44,901 bases of DNA. Origin: an uncultured Bacteroidales bacterium. Lineage in GTDB: Bacteria > Bacteroidota > Bacteroidia > Bacteroidales > Paludibacteraceae. Shown here in pieces: positions 16,740-24,945 of the stretch. The stretch is taken from positions 1 to 44,901 of the forward strand of contig CAMHGK010000003.1 of the NCBI GenBank assembly GCA_946184695.1. Reading direction: 5' to 3'. The number at the start of each line of letters is the position of its first letter. The first letter of the stretch is position 1. The notes under the pieces are model-generated. The model ran no database searches. It saw only the letters and a program-made list of their open reading frames with translations, and was not told the DNA's origin. Made by a program: the position numbers and the translations under genes.

Positions 16740-17028
16740 GGGTACTATTCTAAAAATTTGCTTTTTATATTTTTCCCCAATAAAAAGAAGCACTTTTGCC
16801 AATTAAAATGTTTTTGGTATGTACTATAAGTCAATAGTTTACGGAATATTCACTTGTTCTTCACTCGCTCTTGACTCATTCTTCACTCGGACACGATAGG
16901 AATAAAACACACTAATACATTAAATAGCAGGTAGATAAAGGCTTTAACAAAAAGGGATTAGAAAAGTCATTTTGCCAAGTTTGAAATTCGTAGATTTGAA
17001 ATGCAGATGTCTTCTTTGCCGGCAAGTG
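16740..17028. other. Convergent spacer with no gene
   Basis: AT-rich 289-bp gap between convergent genes. TTCTTCACTCG occurs twice (around 16858 and 16877). No convincing terminator hairpin or reading frame was seen. Confidence 0.6.
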
Positions 17029-18015
17029 TCAGTTACCTTTAAGCTTGTCGAACCCTCGTCCAAAGACTCCGGAGGCTTGTGTCTGACTGACAAAGGCATC
17101 GGGGTCTATTTGTTTCACTATTTTCAGAATCTTAGATTTCTCGTTTTCTCGTGCCAAGACGGTAATAACCTTGACGGGCTGCTGCGAGTACCACCCGATG
17201 CCGTCAAGCACGGTAACGCCTCGATGTACTGTCCGGTTGATATCGGACGCTATTTGTGCGTAATGTTTGGACACAATCATCAGCTGAACAGACTGATGCA
17301 TGCGTGACATGAACCAATCGAGAGAGAAAGTGTATGATACGGTCATGCAAAGTCCATACATTATTCTCTTCACCTTGAAATCAAAAATCTCACTCTGCGT
17401 TAATGATGCGCTATCTGGCACCGGTAGCAGATACGAACTTGCGATGATGATGAAGTCGCAGATTACCATCACGCGCCCGAGAGAGATGTCGTGGTGCTGA
17501 TTGACTATCATGGCAATGATGTCAGTGCCGCCTGATGAGCCGTTGTTGACCATAGCAATGCCGAGTCCGATACCGAAAACTATTCCGCCAACTATGCATG
17601 CCGTTACAGGGTCTTCGATAAGGGGTGTGGTTCTGAGAGGGATGACTCGATACCAAAAAGCTAATGCGAACACCCCTACAATGGTCCTCACACAGAATCG
17701 CCACCCGACGGATACGATAGCAGCTATGAGCAACAAGATATTGATTGATAGCGATGAGAGCCAGATAGGAATAGCCCCGCCATATTCTGCAAATGCATTG
17801 TCGAATAGTCCTTGTGTGGCATAGAAAATAAGTGAGCATATACCTGTCAGCCCTCCACCGACAACATTATGTGGCACGAAAATCCAATTGACCATCAGAG
17901 CAAACGGAAACAGTCCGAAGATGATACAAATATATTCGGTAATGGTCACGACAGCGGGCTTATGGTAGTAGGCTTCGAGAGTCTGCTTGATATTAGGCTT
18001 TTCGGTTTGTGGCAT
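17029..18015 (-). CDS. YitT family membrane protein (DUF161 plus DUF2179), tandem copy B
   Basis: A 328-residue membrane protein with the family landmarks FVPHNVVGGGLTGICSLIFY (about 46-65), NGSSGGTDIIAMIVNQH (about 157-173) and a C-terminal DUF2179 domain (RRGVTVLDGIGWYSQQPVKV, given from VTVLDG). The chain ends VSQTQASGVFGRGFDKLKGN. It is closely similar over its whole length to the gene immediately upstream, and much less similar to the YitT at 10577-11743. It begins about 93 bp after the previous yitT stop. The function of the family is unknown; membrane transport is assumed. Confidence 0.9.
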   Translation of the reverse strand: MPQTEKPNIKQTLEAYYHKPAVVTITEYICIIFGLFPFALMVNWIFVPHNVVGGGLTGICSLIFYATQGLFDNAFAEYGGAIPIWLSSLSINILLLIAAIVSVGWRFCVRTIVGVFALAFWYRVIPLRTTPLIEDPVTACIVGGIVFGIGLGIAMVNNGSSGGTDIIAMIVNQHHDISLGRVMVICDFIIIASSYLLPVPDSASLTQSEIFDFKVKRIMYGLCMTVSYTFSLDWFMSRMHQSVQLMIVSKHYAQIASDINRTVHRGVTVLDGIGWYSQQPVKVITVLARENEKSKILKIVKQIDPDAFVSQTQASGVFGRGFDKLKGN

Positions 18016-18108
18016 AACACTCTATTTGCAAATAAATTGAATAGGAAAACGGCTTGCGGTGTACAATATAGCATTGTTAGAATTTGCTATAGCATTATTA
18101 GAATCTGT

Positions 18109-19017
18109 TTATCGGTACATTTGGTCGAATCCTTTGCCGAAGACCCCTATCGTTTCGCTCTGACTGACAAAAGCAGAGGGGTCGATATCTTTTACGAGTT
18201 TGAATATCTTTCCTGACTCGTTCTTGCGTGCAAGAACGGTGATTATTTTCATGGGTTGCTTGGAATACCAACCTTCGCCGTCAATAAGGGTTACACCTCG
18301 CGGGATACCGGTCATGATGGCATCGGCTATTTGTTCATATTTTTTTGAGAAAATGAAGAACTGAACAGACTGTCGGCTACGATTCATTATCCAGTCAACG
18401 GCTGTGGTAGCCACAAAAGTACAGCAAAGACCAAACAATACACGTTCAATGCTATGTACGTTAGGAAGAAAGTATGCGCTTGAAATTATGATAAGGTCGC
18501 AATAAAGAAGTATGCGTCCGATAGGCACATGTGTGTATTTGTTGACAATCATTGCTACAATATCGGTGCCACCGGTGGAGCCATTGTTCAGAAAGACGAG
18601 TCCCATAGCTGCACCTGATAGCAATCCACCCAATACACTCGCCATGAATGCATCATGGACAATAGGTTCCTGAGATATGGATATTACCTTGAACCAGATA
18701 GTCAACCAGAGCACTCCGTACATCGTCCTGATGCAAAATCTCCAGCCGATTGTGGCGACAGCGACAAGCAGCAGCAAGGCATTGAAACTGAATGTGGATA
18801 GCCAAATAGGAATAGTACGTCCGGAAGCAAAGTAAATAATCTCACAAATACCTGTCAAGCCACCACTTACGACATTATGGGGAATCAGTATCTGATTGAC
18901 TGCCACGGCGTAAGGAAGCGTGCAGATAGCTATCATTATGAGTTCTTTTACCTCGATAAAAGGCTTCCATTTTTTTCTACTTTCGATGTACTGCTTTACA
19001 TCATTAACTTTTTTCAT
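18109..19017 (-). CDS. YitT family membrane protein (DUF161 plus DUF2179), tandem copy A
   Basis: A 302-residue paralogue of copy B. Shared landmarks: LIPHNVVSGGLTGICEIIYF (about 45-64), NNGSTGGTDIVAMIVNKY (about 142-159) and, in the C-terminal domain, PRGVTLIDGEGWYSKQP and SAFVSQSETIGVFGKGFDQ. It lies 42 bp after gcvP on the same strand, so gcvP, copy A and copy B may form one transcript. The tandem pair looks like a local gene duplication. A link to glycine metabolism is suggested only by position. Confidence 0.9.
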   Translation of the reverse strand: MKKVNDVKQYIESRKKWKPFIEVKELIMIAICTLPYAVAVNQILIPHNVVSGGLTGICEIIYFASGRTIPIWLSTFSFNALLLLVAVATIGWRFCIRTMYGVLWLTIWFKVISISQEPIVHDAFMASVLGGLLSGAAMGLVFLNNGSTGGTDIVAMIVNKYTHVPIGRILLYCDLIIISSAYFLPNVHSIERVLFGLCCTFVATTAVDWIMNRSRQSVQFFIFSKKYEQIADAIMTGIPRGVTLIDGEGWYSKQPMKIITVLARKNESGKIFKLVKDIDPSAFVSQSETIGVFGKGFDQMYR

Positions 19018-19059
19018 TTTAGATATGTTAAAAAATGCGATAATATCATTGCAAGAATA

Positions 19060-21882
19060 TCAAAATCTTGCTATCAGGTTTCTATCGCCCCAACCATTAT
19101 CCACACGGCTTACCGGGAGCCAGAATTTGTTTTCTGCCACCCATGCAGCAGGGAATGCCGCTTTTTTGCGGCTATATGAGTGTTGCCACTCGTCGGCAGT
19201 AACCTCATACTCAGGATGTGGAGCATTGAGAAGGACGTTGTCTTTTGCGTCAGCCTTGCCATCGGCAACCTCTTGTATCTCTTGGCGAATAATAAGCAGA
19301 GCGTCGATAAAGCGGTCTAATTCGCTGAGCGACTCGGATTCAGTGGGTTCAACCATGAGTGTACCGTGCACGGGGAACGAGAGCGTGGGTGCGTGGTATC
19401 CAAAGTCCATCAGACGCTTGGCAATGTCGGTTTCGGTAATGCCTAAGGCATGGAACTGTCGGCAGTCGAGTATGAGCTCATGCCCTACTCTGCCATTGCT
19501 GCCGGTATAGACTATACCGTATGCATCTTTAAGTCTGGCAGCCATATAATTGGCACTGAGAATAGCCGCCTCGGTAGCCTGCCGGAGTCCGTCGGCTCCC
19601 ATCATGCGAATGTATCCGTATGAAATGAGTGCCATATTGGCATTTCCTTCGAGCGATGAGCTTACGCGGTTGAAGTCGTCGGTAGGCATATATTTGACAA
19701 GGTGCTTTGCAGCGCATACCGCACCTACGCCCGGACCGCCACCTCCATGAGGAGAAGCAAAACTCTTGTGCAGGTTGAGGTGGCAGATGTCAGCTCCGAT
19801 GAATGCGGGAGTTGTAAGCCCGATTTGCGCGTTCATATTGGCTCCGTCGAGATATACTTGTCCGCCGTTGTCGTGTATGATGTTGCACATCTGTCTGATA
19901 TTGGCCTCGAAAATGCCATGCGTTGATGGATATGTAATCATGCATCCTGCGAGCACATCCTTGTTGTCAGTGGCTTTTTGCAGCCAATCATTCAGGTCGG
20001 TGTTGCCATGCTCATCACAGCTGACGATGAGCGGAGTGAAGCCTGCTTGCACGCACGAAGCGGGGTTGGTTCCGTGTGCAGATGCGGGAATAAGCAACAC
20101 ATTGCGTTGCTGTTGTCCGTTTGCACGCAAGTACTCGCGAATAGTAACGAGTCCCGTGTATTCTCCGGCAGCACCGGAAGTAGGCTGAAGATTGCATGCC
20201 TCGAAACCGGTGATGACGCAGAGTTGTTCCTTGAGTTCATCGAGGATTTGTCGATAGCCTTCCACCTGATTGGCAGGCGCCATGGGGTGAACGGCAGCAA
20301 ACCCGCTATAAGTAATAGGTAACATAGCAGCCGCAGGGTTGAGTTTCATGGTGCACGAGCCAAGCGGAATCATGGAATGAGTGAGCGAGATGTCTTTTCT
20401 TTCAAGGCGCTTCAAGTAGCGCATCATCTCTGTCTCAGTATGATAGCGGCAGAACACATCAGCCTTCAGGTAGTCAGGTTCGCGGCATAGTTGCTCATCG
20501 ATAGACCAAAGGTCCTGAAAAGCCTCTTCGCTTTGTTCGTAAAGCGGCATGTTGCCGGTCAGTTCTGCGAAAAGTTCAATCAGAGTGTTCATATCATCGA
20601 GAGTGGTAGTCTCGTTGAAAGCGAGACCAACCCACCCCTGTTTGTCGTAATAGAGGTTGATATGTTTCTCTTCGGCAAGAGTTCTGAGTTCGTTTTGCGT
20701 CAGTCCATCGGGTAGTTCGATTTTGAGAGTATCGAAGAAATTGGCATTGTCTTGTCCATAGCCGTAAGCCTGCAGCATCTCGCTAAGATAGACTGCCTTA
20801 CCATGAATCCTTTGCGCTATTTCTCTTATTCCTTCGGCCCCATGGTACACTGCATAGAAACCCGCCATCATGGCGCATAGCGCTTCAGCAGTGCAGAGGT
20901 TAGACGTAGCCTTCTCGCGTTTGATATGTTGCTCGCGTGTTTGCAACGCCAAGCGGTATGCCGGTTTGCCGTGGCTATCTTTAGATAGTCCGATGATGCG
21001 CCCCGGCATGTCTCGCTTGAACTCATCGCGTGTGGACATATAGCCGGCGGTAGGACCACCAAAGCCCATAGGCAGACCAAATCTTTGAGCAGAACCGCAT
21101 ACAATGTCGGCTCCGAAATCTGCAGGAGCTTTCAGCAATGCCAGTGAGAGCAAATCGGCAATAACGGTGAGTTTGCCGCCAGCCTTATGAACCATATCAG
21201 CGAAATATGAATAGTCCTCTATTGAGCCATCTGCACGCGGCAACTGTACAACTGCTCCGAAGAAATCGGCAGAAGGAATGAAATCAGCATATCTGCCAAC
21301 GACAATCTCTATCCCCTGTCCTGCAGCACGGGTACGCAAGACGCTGAGAGTCTGTGGAAAGATATTCTCATCAACAAATACTTTGCATACACCTTGCTTT
21401 ACCTGCTCGCGCGAGCGTAGATTGCGCATCATCGTCACCGCCTCTGCCGCTGCCGTAGCCTCATCGAGAAGCGAGCAGTTGGCAAGCGGGAGACCTGTCA
21501 GGTCGCTTACAAGAGTTTGAAACACAAACAAAGCCTCTAAACGTCCTTGAGAGATCTCAGCCTGATAAGGTGTATAAGAGGTGTACCATACCGGGTTCTC
21601 AAGCACGCACCGTTGTATAACGGCAGGAGTGGCGGTGTCGTACCAGCCACGACCTATATACGACTTAAAGAGCTTATTGCGAGTACTCAGCTCATATATG
21701 CTTGACAGATGCTCGTGCTCTGACATCGCTGGCTCCAAGTCGAGGGGCTTCTTTAGACGAATGTCTTGAGGGAGAGTTTGAGATATAAGTTGCTCTATAT
21801 CGGAAACTCCGACAATTTGGAGCATTTTACTTTTATCGGCCTCAGATAGACCGACATGACGGGAGATGAGTTGGTTGGTCAT
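19060..21882 (-). CDS. gcvP: Glycine dehydrogenase (aminomethyl-transferring), P-protein, single chain
   Basis: PLP enzyme of the glycine cleavage system; decarboxylates glycine and passes the aminomethyl group to lipoyl GcvH. At 940 residues it is the fused form in which the GcvPA-like N-half and GcvPB-like C-half are one chain. Opening RHVGLSEADKSKMLQIVG and YTPYQAEISQGRLEALFVFQ (in parts) are standard. The PLP lysine is in HLNLHKSFASPHGGGGPG (about residues 701-718), and the ending VDNGWGDRNLIARF is near the family's usual R-V-D/N-x-x-x-G-D-R-N-L. No gcvT or gcvH is adjacent. The 77-nt leader carries two copies of a 9-bp palindrome, and the promoter is back-to-back with that of the phosphatase gene. 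Confidence 0.97.
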   Translation of the reverse strand: MTNQLISRHVGLSEADKSKMLQIVGVSDIEQLISQTLPQDIRLKKPLDLEPAMSEHEHLSSIYELSTRNKLFKSYIGRGWYDTATPAVIQRCVLENPVWYTSYTPYQAEISQGRLEALFVFQTLVSDLTGLPLANCSLLDEATAAAEAVTMMRNLRSREQVKQGVCKVFVDENIFPQTLSVLRTRAAGQGIEIVVGRYADFIPSADFFGAVVQLPRADGSIEDYSYFADMVHKAGGKLTVIADLLSLALLKAPADFGADIVCGSAQRFGLPMGFGGPTAGYMSTRDEFKRDMPGRIIGLSKDSHGKPAYRLALQTREQHIKREKATSNLCTAEALCAMMAGFYAVYHGAEGIREIAQRIHGKAVYLSEMLQAYGYGQDNANFFDTLKIELPDGLTQNELRTLAEEKHINLYYDKQGWVGLAFNETTTLDDMNTLIELFAELTGNMPLYEQSEEAFQDLWSIDEQLCREPDYLKADVFCRYHTETEMMRYLKRLERKDISLTHSMIPLGSCTMKLNPAAAMLPITYSGFAAVHPMAPANQVEGYRQILDELKEQLCVITGFEACNLQPTSGAAGEYTGLVTIREYLRANGQQQRNVLLIPASAHGTNPASCVQAGFTPLIVSCDEHGNTDLNDWLQKATDNKDVLAGCMITYPSTHGIFEANIRQMCNIIHDNGGQVYLDGANMNAQIGLTTPAFIGADICHLNLHKSFASPHGGGGPGVGAVCAAKHLVKYMPTDDFNRVSSSLEGNANMALISYGYIRMMGADGLRQATEAAILSANYMAARLKDAYGIVYTGSNGRVGHELILDCRQFHALGITETDIAKRLMDFGYHAPTLSFPVHGTLMVEPTESESLSELDRFIDALLIIRQEIQEVADGKADAKDNVLLNAPHPEYEVTADEWQHSYSRKKAAFPAAWVAENKFWLPVSRVDNGWGDRNLIARF

Positions 21883-21917
21883 GGTATGATGAATAAAATG
21901 TTGTCTTGTGATACGAT

Positions 21918-21946
21918 ATGCCGCATTGTGTGTAATAATGCCGCAT
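21918..21946. promoter_or_regulatory. Twin 9-bp palindromes in the gcvP leader
   Basis: ATGCCGCAT, a perfect palindrome around a central C, occurs at 21918-21926 and 21938-21946. Centres are 20 bp apart, about two helical turns, and both lie between the gcvP -7 box and its start codon. This suits a dimeric repressor site or short RNA hairpins; the protein is unknown. Confidence 0.5.
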
Positions 21947-21958
21947 GAAACGGCGCTA

Positions 21959-21990
21959 CAAAATTACAATAAATTCCATACACTCACAAA
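21959..21990 (-). promoter_or_regulatory. Promoter of gcvP
   Basis: Minus-strand TTTG (21990 to 21987), 20 bp, TAATTTTG (21966 to 21959): a full consensus match. The start is predicted near 21953, with a leader of about 70 nt. Confidence 0.78.
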
Positions 21991-21993
21991 AAT

Positions 21994-22024
21994 TTTTCGT
22001 ATATAAATATTTTTCGTACTTTTG
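21994..22024 (+). promoter_or_regulatory. Promoter of the gph-like gene
   Basis: TACTTTTG at 22017-22024, with a weak TTTTC-like -33 region near 21994. It abuts the gcvP promoter back-to-back. Confidence 0.65.
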
Positions 22025-22060
22025 CAAACCGAACATACAATCTTCATAGGATATTTTTTT

Positions 22061-22714
22061 ATGTCAATTATAATATTTGACTTAGACGGTACACTTCTTA
22101 ATACCATCGCCGACTTGGGCGAAGCCTGCAACAATGCACTCCGTAAACATGGCTTTGCAGAGCATGAGGCTGAAGAATACCCCCACTTGGTAGGCAACGG
22201 TGTAAACAAACTCATTGAGCGTGCTTTGCCCGAGGGACACAAGGATATGAGTACGGTACTGCGGCTTCGCGAAACGTTTGTCGAGTACTATGATTTACAT
22301 AATTGTGACCAAACAAAACCTTACGATGGAATTCACGAATTACTCAATCGGCTTAAATCTGACGGATATAAACTTGCTGTAGCTTCAAACAAGTATCAAA
22401 GTGCAGCGCAAAAGATAGTGGAGCATTATTTCGGCACAGAGATGTTTGACGTGATTTTCGGTGAACGTGACAACTGTCCGAGAAAGCCTAATCCGCAGGT
22501 AGTTGAAGATATAAAACATAAGTTAGGCTTTACAACACAGACGCGACTGTACTATGTAGGTGATTCAGATGTAGATATGCAGACAGCTCATAATGCGGGT
22601 GCGCCTGCGATAGGTTGCACGTGGGGATTTTGCAGCCGTCAGCAACTTTTGGCAGCCAATCCTGACTTTCTTATCGACCACCCACAAGAGCTGATTCCAA
22701 TAATTACACATTGA
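22061..22714 (+). CDS. HAD-family phosphatase, phosphoglycolate phosphatase-like
   Basis: A 217-residue haloacid-dehalogenase hydrolase of the Gph/PGMB branch with a helical cap. Motif I is IFDLDGTLLNT (Asp6 nucleophile in DLDGT), motif II is in VASNKYQ, motif III is Lys in RKPNPQVV and motif IV is YVGDSDVDMQTAHNAG. The substrate could be 2-phosphoglycolate or another small phosphate ester. I chose the ATG at 22061: a TTG start at 22022 would fall inside the -7 box and add residues before the conserved start. First gene of a three-gene plus-strand run with an ElaA-like and a DUF362 gene (24- and 43-bp gaps). Confidence 0.88.
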   Translation: MSIIIFDLDGTLLNTIADLGEACNNALRKHGFAEHEAEEYPHLVGNGVNKLIERALPEGHKDMSTVLRLRETFVEYYDLHNCDQTKPYDGIHELLNRLKSDGYKLAVASNKYQSAAQKIVEHYFGTEMFDVIFGERDNCPRKPNPQVVEDIKHKLGFTTQTRLYYVGDSDVDMQTAHNAGAPAIGCTWGFCSRQQLLAANPDFLIDHPQELIPIITH

Positions 22715-22738
22715 CTTTTAATATCTTTACTATACTAA

Positions 22739-23209
22739 ATGGATATAATTGTTAAGACATTTGCTGAACTCACAACTTCAGATCTTTACGAGATATTCAA
22801 GGCTCGCTTTGCCGTGTTTGTCATGGAGCAGCGATGCTTCTATTTAGATATGGACGACATCGACTATGATGCCATTCATATCTTTTGCAAGGAAGGCAAT
22901 GAGGTGATAGCCTACGCGCGGCTTTTTCCTGACAGACTTGCCCCTGAATTCGAGGTACCCCGCAGCAAGGATGCCAATGCTTGGCATATAGGCAGATTGC
23001 TGACACGCAAGCGCGGGATAGGATTAGGCAGAACAATCATTGAAAAGGTGATTTCCACGGCTCATGAGCAAGGGGCGACACTATTGCGTATGGAGGCTCA
23101 AACGCATGCCATAGGACTGTACGAGAAATTCGGCTTCAAGGTCATATCTTGTCCGTTTGACGACGCCGGAATAGAACACGTGGAAATGGAAAAACGACTT
23201 TTCAATTGA
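22739..23209 (+). CDS. ElaA-like GNAT N-acetyltransferase
   Basis: A 156-residue acetyltransferase. The opening TFAELTTSDLYEIFKARFAVFVMEQRC (seen as LYEIFKARFAVFVMEQ) and LDMDDIDYDAIHI closely follow the ElaA branch. The acetyl-CoA loop is HIGRLLTRKRGIGLGRTIIE (about residues 82-101, with RGIGLGRT as the R-G-x-G-L/G core), and the chain closes with LYEKFGFKVIS. Substrate unknown. Probably co-transcribed with the upstream phosphatase and the downstream DUF362 gene. Confidence 0.88.
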   Translation: MDIIVKTFAELTTSDLYEIFKARFAVFVMEQRCFYLDMDDIDYDAIHIFCKEGNEVIAYARLFPDRLAPEFEVPRSKDANAWHIGRLLTRKRGIGLGRTIIEKVISTAHEQGATLLRMEAQTHAIGLYEKFGFKVISCPFDDAGIEHVEMEKRLFN

Positions 23210-23252
23210 TAATGTAAACAGTACTCTATACTATAATCTAAACTCAATTAAA

Positions 23253-24644
23253 ATGAAGAAAATCATCCATTCAGTACTTGCAATTATGTTGTTGGCAAGT
23301 TGTAATACAAAGCCTGCTCCGGCGGATACAGGTGGCAGTCATGAAGAAGAAAACGGTTCGGTGGTCTATATGACACAGGATATTTCTCCGGAATCTTTGG
23401 TTCGCATATATCTTGCCCTCGGCAAGCCAGCAGAAGGCAGAGTGGCAGTTAAAATCTCGACAGGTGAGGCAGGTGGGCACAACTATCTCAAGCCTGAACT
23501 GATAAAACTGTTGGTAGATACGGTGAAAGGTACCATAGTCGAGTGCAACACCGCCTACCCCGGGCGCCGAAACACGACAAAAGAACACTGGCAGACCATT
23601 CGCGAACATGGATTCTTAGATATAGCAAAGGTTGACTTGATGGATGAGGAAGGCGATTTCACCATTCCAGTAGAAGATACGACATGGATACATTATGATC
23701 GAGTAGGTACTCACATGAAGAACTACGATTTCATGATTAACCTTGCACATTTCAAAGGTCATGCAATGGGCGGCTTTGGCGGCGTACTGAAAAATCAGTC
23801 GATAGGTGTGGCTTCGGCTAATGGCAAGGCATATATCCATTCGGCAGGTAAGACCGAAGATACAAAGAAATGCTGGCTTCATACCGGCAATCAGGACGGC
23901 TTTCTTGAGTCGATGGCAGCCGCGGCACAAGCAGTGCACAACTACTTTGGCAGAGGAGAGCGGATCTTGTATATCAATGTCGTCAACAACCTGTCGGTTG
24001 ATTGTGATTGCGATTCCCACCCTGCTGACCCCGAGATGAGCGACATAGGTATATTGGCTTCGCTTGACCCCGTTGCCCTCGACCAAGCATGCGTTGACCT
24101 TGTGTTCAACTATCCCTCAACCGAAGGAGACGATGCCGCTGCACTCATAGAACGTATCAATTCGCGTCATGGCATACACACCATTGAACATGCTGCCAAA
24201 ATCGGCTTGGGCAAACGCGAATACCGCCTCGTAAGCATTGACGGCCCGGATATGCTTGCCAATCTAAATGCACAAGGGCTGAGCTTGCTTGTACGTAATC
24301 ATGGTATTACTACCGAGCATACTCAGCGCGGAGTGAAAGACCTGATAAACCTGCTTGACCAGCAGCCTGCCCGACTCAAGGGGGCCACTGTTGCAGATAA
24401 GATGATAGGCAAAGCAGCTGCTGCGCTGATGATAGAAGGTGGCGTTAAGCGAGTATATACCAACCTGATATGCACACCCGCCCGCGAGCTGTTCGAGAAG
24501 GCAGGCATACCTGTCGAAGCTACTCAGGAAGTGCCGATGATACTTAATCGCGACCGCACAGGACAATGTCCGATGGATAGCAAGTTGGTTGATACCGATG
24601 ATGTTAGCGAGTGTGTGAGAATACTTCGAGAGGCTGTGAAATAG
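23253..24644 (+). CDS. Lipoprotein with DUF362 domain fused to DUF1893-like domain
   Basis: A 463-residue exported lipoprotein: signal LAIMLLASC with lipidation at about Cys17, followed by a polar linker. Residues about 40-330 are a DUF362 domain (VKISTGEAGGHNYLKPELI, HFKGHAMGGFGGVLKN, LDPVALDQACVDLV). The domain is linked by homologues to iron-sulfur proteins, but there is no CxxCxxC cluster here, so it may act without one. The last ~110 residues are DUF1893-like (ATVADKMIGKAAAALMIEGG, VYTNLICTPARELFEKAGI), a deaminase-like fold elsewhere found as a separate cytoplasmic protein. The fusion and the export are both worth noting. Third gene of its run; terminator at 24816. No function can be assigned. 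Confidence 0.85.
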   Translation: MKKIIHSVLAIMLLASCNTKPAPADTGGSHEEENGSVVYMTQDISPESLVRIYLALGKPAEGRVAVKISTGEAGGHNYLKPELIKLLVDTVKGTIVECNTAYPGRRNTTKEHWQTIREHGFLDIAKVDLMDEEGDFTIPVEDTTWIHYDRVGTHMKNYDFMINLAHFKGHAMGGFGGVLKNQSIGVASANGKAYIHSAGKTEDTKKCWLHTGNQDGFLESMAAAAQAVHNYFGRGERILYINVVNNLSVDCDCDSHPADPEMSDIGILASLDPVALDQACVDLVFNYPSTEGDDAAALIERINSRHGIHTIEHAAKIGLGKREYRLVSIDGPDMLANLNAQGLSLLVRNHGITTEHTQRGVKDLINLLDQQPARLKGATVADKMIGKAAAALMIEGGVKRVYTNLICTPARELFEKAGIPVEATQEVPMILNRDRTGQCPMDSKLVDTDDVSECVRILREAVK

Positions 24645-24657
24645 AGCCATAATAAAA

Positions 24658-24759
24658 GATGGGCGTATGGCATACGCCCACAATAGAAGAAAACATCGGT
24701 GAGGGGAAGATGGGCGTATGGCATACGCCCACAATAGAAGAAAACATCGGCGAGGGGAA
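24658..24759. repeat. 51-bp tandem duplication containing a 21-nt palindrome in each unit
   Basis: Units 24658-24708 and 24709-24759 differ at one base. Each begins with TGGGCGTATG and CATACGCCCA, 10-bp arms around a single G, forming GC-rich hairpins in RNA. Located just after the DUF362-DUF1893 stop, in front of its terminator. Confidence 0.95.
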
Positions 24760-24815
24760 AGTGGAAAGGGAAAGGAGAACGGGTGATTGAGGGTGATGGA
24801 GGCTGATAGGTTAAG

Positions 24816-24848
24816 AAAAAAGCACTTACGGTGGTAGGTGCTTTTTTT
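24816..24848 (+). terminator. Terminator of the gph-ElaA-DUF362 run
   Basis: AAAAAAGCAC and GTGCTTTTTTT pair across a short TTACGGTGGTAG loop, with the T-run completing an intrinsic terminator. Confidence 0.88.
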
Positions 24849-24867
24849 GCGAGTGGCTATGCATTAC

Positions 24868-24945
24868 TTTTTTGCGGATTATCTTTTTGCGGATTATCTT
24901 TTCGGATTATTTTTGCGGATTATCTTTTTGCGGATTATCTTTTTT
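24868..24945. repeat. 15-bp tandem repeat array, about five units, at the 3' end of the Big_5 gene
   Basis: TTTTTGCGGATTATC is repeated about five times, with the central unit shortened and the last unit degraded into the coding end of the minus-strand gene. Read on the minus strand each unit includes TAA, the first of which serves as that gene's stop codon. Confidence 0.9.

Noticed and set aside
22022-22714. Longer phosphatase frame from TTG at 22022
   Set aside because: This codon lies inside the -7 box of the promoter; the ATG at 22061 gives the standard N-terminus.
24658-24759. CRISPR-like array
   Set aside because: Only two contiguous units with no spacers between; a tandem duplication, not a CRISPR array.
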